A stretch of DNA of 16,725 nucleotides, from assembly GCA_900554205.1 (NCBI GenBank), contig USGM01000073.1, positions 1-16,725 on the forward strand. Direction: 5' to 3'. Below, one piece after another: positions 14,218 to 16,725 of the stretch; position 1 is the stretch's first letter; each line of letters begins with the position of its first letter. The translations under genes were made by a program, and so were the position numbers. Under the pieces are notes generated by a model. The model was not told where the DNA came from, did no database searches, and worked only from the letters and a program-made list of their open reading frames with translations. This stretch comes from an uncultured Lachnospiraceae bacterium. GTDB taxonomy: Bacteria > Bacillota > Clostridia > Lachnospirales > Lachnospiraceae.

Positions 14218-15408
14218 CTACGCTTCCTTATAGTATTTTGCAACATCTACATGCTGAACCGTTCCGACATTTCCGTTCTCATAGAGGAACACGCCCGTGT
14301 TGCGGACAGCGCCGAGCGTCCTGCCGTCCTGCCCCTTCTGGGTGAAGTCGGTGGAAGCATTTTTAAGACAGATCGCCCCGACTCCCTTTTCCGCAAGCGT
14401 ATAGAGCACATCCTTGCCGTTTTCGTCCTTCGACCAGATCTTGAGCTTACTCCAGATCTCATCGTTCTCGTCGATCCAGCCGTTGCCGTCCTGATCGTAT
14501 TTTGCGAGATCGGCAAAGCCGTTGCCGCTCGAAGTTCCGAAGAGTTCATTTCCGTCGTTAATAATGCCGTCTCCGTTCTTGTCGAGCGCAAGATAACCGC
14601 TGCCCGCTCCCAGCTGCGACACCTCATCGAGCTCGCCGTCGCCGTCTATGTCAAAATAGAAGGTCTGATCCTCCAGCTGCGCCACATCCGTGTCCAGATT
14701 GATCACAAGCGGATCGCACATGGTGAAGCTGGCAAGCTGCAGATCCTCTCTGTAGTACTCCTCAAACCGTCTGCTCATACCGATATTGACATTAAAGTCA
14801 ATCTCCCTGCCGTCCGAGGTACGAACCTTTCCCACCGTGGAAAAAGCGACATCCTCGCTCTCTGTGAAGTAGGTCTCCTGACAGTAGTCCAGCACCTGTA
14901 CGTTCATCCTCAGTTCGCGGGGCTGCAAATTCAGGAGTCCGTTTCCGTCATAGTACATTCCCTGCGACTCTCCATCGGTGTTTGTCACCGTATTCTGGCT
15001 CTCAGTATTCTGCTGTATGCCATTGTCCTGCATCCATGAATCCCAGCGGTTTCTCCTCGCCGGGAAGAGCAGATCAAAGATGTAACGGATGGTCTGCTGT
15101 CTGATGTCCTCAAAGGTCTGGCTGACCGAGCTTCTTATGGACAGATTCGAGGCGGACGCCTGAAATCTTGCCTGCCAGTCCTGAAGTGTGGTGACCTTCT
15201 TCTCATTGCCCTCTGCGGTCTTTCCCGCCTCTTTTCCCACGGTATCCCCGGTGTTCTGGGCATTGCTCTCTATACCTGCATTCAGGGTATCCTTTCCCTG
15301 CGCCAGATTCTGCTGATAATCCCTTATCATAAATCTTCTGACGGTTGTACCGGAAGCTCTGTAGCTTCTGGCGGATTCCATTCCTACTGCACTGGAATCA
15401 ATTCTCAA
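14218..15408 (-). CDS. EF-hand-like calcium-binding protein resembling a domain of RTX proteins
   Basis: The 396-residue product starts 'MRIDSSAVGMESARSYRAS' and has no signal peptide or membrane segment. Residues about 36-150 are polar and probably partly disordered. Three D-x-[DN]-G-[DN]-G loops follow: 'DIDGDGELDE' near 253, 'DKNGDGIINDGNELFG' near 276 and 'DQDGNGWIDENDEIW' near 305, then 'LKIWSKDENGKD...LYTLAEKGVGAICL'. This order ('nGdG.I..G.ELFG', 'D.dGnG.ID..D', 'L.iW.D.nG', 'L.e.Gi..I.L') is the one found in a domain of large RTX/hemolysin-type secreted proteins of other bacteria. Initiation is at TTG 15408 with AAGGAG seven bases upstream. Two terminators bracket the gene and a sigma-28-like promoter lies further upstream, so a link to the motility regulon is possible but unproven. 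I do not know its function. Confidence 0.75.
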   Translation of the reverse strand: MRIDSSAVGMESARSYRASGTTVRRFMIRDYQQNLAQGKDTLNAGIESNAQNTGDTVGKEAGKTAEGNEKKVTTLQDWQARFQASASNLSIRSSVSQTFEDIRQQTIRYIFDLLFPARRNRWDSWMQDNGIQQNTESQNTVTNTDGESQGMYYDGNGLLNLQPRELRMNVQVLDYCQETYFTESEDVAFSTVGKVRTSDGREIDFNVNIGMSRRFEEYYREDLQLASFTMCDPLVINLDTDVAQLEDQTFYFDIDGDGELDEVSQLGAGSGYLALDKNGDGIINDGNELFGTSSGNGFADLAKYDQDGNGWIDENDEIWSKLKIWSKDENGKDVLYTLAEKGVGAICLKNASTDFTQKGQDGRTLGAVRNTGVFLYENGNVGTVQHVDVAKYYKEA

Positions 15409-15458
15409 TCTATCTCTCCTTCAATTCCCTCCACTTCCGCCGCTCGTCAGCTTTTCGG

Positions 15459-15511
15459 AAAAAAAAGATGGCATCCGGCGAAGAAATCCCTTTCTTCGCA
15501 CAAACACCATC
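15459..15511 (-). terminator. Strong bipartite intrinsic terminator
   Basis: On the minus strand GCGAAGAAA and TTTCTTCGC (fwd 15478-15486 and 15491-15499) form a perfect 9-bp stem with a 4-base loop. GATGG and CCATC (fwd 15507-15511 and 15467-15471) extend it below an internal loop. Eight T residues follow directly (fwd A 15459-15466). It lies downstream of the SseB-like gene and upstream of the EF-hand-like gene, and so either ends the hydratase/SseB-like transcript or stops a transcript from the sigma-28-like promoter. Confidence 0.85.
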
Positions 15512-15518
15512 CGTGGTC

Positions 15519-15567
15519 TACTCTGTACTCGGTAGCAGTCGGCCAAACTGCTTCCCTGTACAGAGTA
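15519..15567. repeat. Nested palindrome between the SseB-like and EF-hand-like genes
   Basis: TACTCTGTAC at 15519-15528 is the exact complement of GTACAGAGTA at 15558-15567. Inside, AGCAGT (15534-15539) pairs with ACTGCT (15547-15552) across a 7-base loop, with a symmetric 5x5 internal loop between the two stems. No T-run follows on the minus strand, so it is not itself a terminator. Its right end touches the -10 element of the sigma-28-like promoter, so it may be an operator or an RNA element. Confidence 0.6.
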
Positions 15568-15593
15568 TATCGTCACATTTTGTATTTACTTTA
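15567..15593 (-). promoter_or_regulatory. Sigma-28 (SigD/FliA)-like promoter
   Basis: On the minus strand TAAA (15593-15590), 15 bases, then GACGATAT (15574-15567). The sigma-D/sigma-28 consensus is TAAA-N15-GCCGATAT, so 11 of 12 defined bases and the spacing match. It begins 11 bp after the stop of the SseB-like gene and faces the EF-hand-like gene. Transcription would start near 15559, inside the palindrome and upstream of the terminator at 15459-15511. Confidence 0.55.
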
Positions 15594-15604
15594 GCTTTCT
15601 ATTG

Positions 15605-16147
15605 CTATTTTGTCTCTGTCGGCGGAACCGGAGGAACGCCGGTGGGTCTCTGCTGTGCGGCGCGCTTTGCCGCCATCTGCTTTGCCTGTGCGATCCTTGT
15701 CGCCACAATGCCAGCGATCATTTCCTTTGGCACGACAACATTCGCTCCCATCGGATTAATGACAAAGCCAACCGCCGGACACTCATTGCCCTGCGCATCC
15801 TTGCGGAAGATCATGTTGGCATAGTCGTCAAATTTCAATGAGAAGAACGGAAGATCCTTGCTTGTGGCAGCCCATTTCTTGTACTCCACCGGATCGGTAA
15901 AGCCCATGAAAAACTTCCTTCCGTCGGGCGTGGAAAGCATCGGGAACTGCACCTTACCGCCCGGTGTTATCGTCAGCTTTCCCTCTGCGTCCGCAACCGG
16001 CTCCGGGTCGATGACGGCGGGCGCCTGAAAGGATGCCTTCAAAAGCTCTGTCACAAACATATTGCGATGATCCGGCGTGTCTTCCTCCTTCACAAGCTCA
16101 ATACAGCCTACCAGCATTGGATTTGAGACAGTCTTGTTAAATTCCAT
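15605..16147 (-). CDS. SseB-family protein
   Basis: The 180-residue product ('MEFNKTVSNPMLVGCIELVKEE...', then 'MLSTPDGRKFFMGFTDPVEYKKW' and 'DDYANMIF....GFVINPMGANVVVPKEMI') fits the SseB N-terminal-domain family, named after an E. coli protein whose overproduction affects serine sensitivity; its biochemical role is unclear. The C-terminal tail is Ala/Lys-rich and then Pro-rich. No signal peptide is present. AGGGGGA lies about ten bases before the ATG at 16147. It starts 14 bp after the hydratase gene and is probably co-transcribed with it; transcription likely ends at the terminator 15459-15511. Confidence 0.75.
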   Translation of the reverse strand: MEFNKTVSNPMLVGCIELVKEEDTPDHRNMFVTELLKASFQAPAVIDPEPVADAEGKLTITPGGKVQFPMLSTPDGRKFFMGFTDPVEYKKWAATSKDLPFFSLKFDDYANMIFRKDAQGNECPAVGFVINPMGANVVVPKEMIAGIVATRIAQAKQMAAKRAAQQRPTGVPPVPPTETK

Positions 16148-16161
16148 AAATGTCAGTCCCC

Positions 16162-16725
16162 CTATACTCTGTTATAATTGATGAGACAACCCTTGAGAAT
16201 AATCTGTCTCTCCTCATCGGTCAGCTCGCCGAGACTCAATTTGAATTCCTGCAAGCCTCCATCCTTTACCACATATGCGGTAATCTCGTCCGTCTTATCC
16301 TCCACAGCCTTCTTGATGTTGGGGATGAAGAGATAATCAAGGTTCTTAAACGGAAGCTCACCCTCCTTGATCAGGAAGGGAAGCATACCCCAGTTAATCA
16401 GGTTCGAGCGGTAACGCTTTGTCGCGTACTCGTTGGCAATGTTCGCCCAGCCGCCGAGAACCTTCTGGCAGGAAGCTGCCTGCTCTCTCGCGGAACCGTC
16501 TCCCGGCTTCACGGCAAAGATCGTAGAGCCGAAGCCTGTATTCACATGGCTGACCTCCGGGAATTTCTCCTTGATCGGTGCCATTACCTTTTTAATTTCC
16601 GGCATCACATGGCAGGGATGTCCGCCCTTGCTGCGCTCTTCCTCGAGACCGCGCATCACCTTCGCGCGTCCGACATACTCGGGATCCTTACGGCTGAGCG
16701 TAAACTCAGCAAGTCCGAGCGGGTT
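16162..16725 (-). CDS. Aconitase-family hydratase, C-terminal part (gene runs off the right edge)
   Basis: The frame is open to the window edge, and 187 codons plus the stop are visible. The segment 'VNTGFGSTIFAVKPGDGSAREQAASCQKVLGG' and 'EYATKRYRSNLINWGMLPF' match the C-terminal swivel domain of aconitase-superfamily enzymes, in which the 'YRSN.INWG.LPF' block corresponds to the substrate-binding loop of aconitases. The closing 'LDYLFIPNIKKAVEDK...' and 'ILKGCLINYNR' are typical of the clostridial enzymes annotated as hydratase or aconitate hydratase. These convert citrate and isocitrate or related hydroxy acids. The iron-sulfur cluster cysteines would be in the N-terminal part outside the window, so substrate and integrity cannot be judged. 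Confidence 0.85.
   Translation of the reverse strand, partial: NPLGLAEFTLSRKDPEYVGRAKVMRGLEEERSKGGHPCHVMPEIKKVMAPIKEKFPEVSHVNTGFGSTIFAVKPGDGSAREQAASCQKVLGGWANIANEYATKRYRSNLINWGMLPFLIKEGELPFKNLDYLFIPNIKKAVEDKTDEITAYVVKDGGLQEFKLSLGELTDEERQIILKGCLINYNRV

Noticed and set aside
14148..14246. N-terminal extension of the MATE protein up to 14246
   Set aside because: It would cross a strong intrinsic terminator and the end of the preceding gene, and would make the protein longer than the family.
14251..15039. Plus-strand open frame (262 codons) opposite the EF-hand-like gene
   Set aside because: No motif or signal is visible, and the opposite frame has three calcium loops, a ribosome binding site and a terminator.

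Overview
The window looks like chromosomal DNA from a Gram-positive, anaerobic Clostridia-type bacterium, most likely a member of the Lachnospiraceae. This rests on strong AGGAGG-type ribosome binding sites, several TTG starts backed by Shine-Dalgarno sequences, the style of the lipoproteins, an aconitase-superfamily hydratase of clostridial type, and a sigma-28-like promoter. The species assignment is an inference; nothing here names it. Almost every gene is on the minus strand. The exceptions are plsC and a small secreted-peptide-like gene near the left end. No tRNA, rRNA, CRISPR array or intact insertion sequence is visible.

Layout from left to right. Positions 1-583 hold no convincing complete gene: a possible fragment of a nuclease/transposase-type gene at the edge, an AT-rich stretch with inverted repeats, and a long nested palindrome. 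At 584-754 a 56-codon gene with a good ribosome binding site encodes a secreted-looking, cysteine-containing peptide. Tail to tail with it, 17 bp away, is a 612-residue regulator with two XRE-type helix-turn-helix domains (772-2610). It is encoded just downstream of pyrC, dihydroorotase (2627-3895). A PrcB-like lipoprotein (3986-4405) is divergent from plsC, an acyltransferase of phospholipid synthesis (4550-5287). The plsC leader contains two mutually exclusive hairpins.

From 9202 down to 5294 lies a cell-wall unit: a promoter, a lipoprotein with the fold of a family-9 glycoside hydrolase but without its catalytic segment, then ddl and murF, which make D-Ala-D-Ala and join it to the peptidoglycan precursor. 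Upstream of it are a polytopic GT39-like membrane glycosyltransferase, an amidohydrolase overlapping it by 31 bp, and a membrane-anchored LytM protein that has lost all its metal ligands. Next is a MATE-family exporter.

The right end holds an EF-hand-like protein resembling a domain of RTX proteins, bounded downstream by a clear terminator. Before it lies an unusual intergenic region with a sigma-28-like promoter, a palindrome and another strong terminator. Then come an SseB-like protein and the C-terminal part of an aconitase-family hydratase that runs off the edge.

The most interesting items are the regulator/peptide pair (candidate peptide signalling), the sigma-28 promoter followed at once by a terminator (a possible ~100-nt small RNA or attenuated leader), the plsC leader, and the two catalytically degenerate cell-wall proteins.
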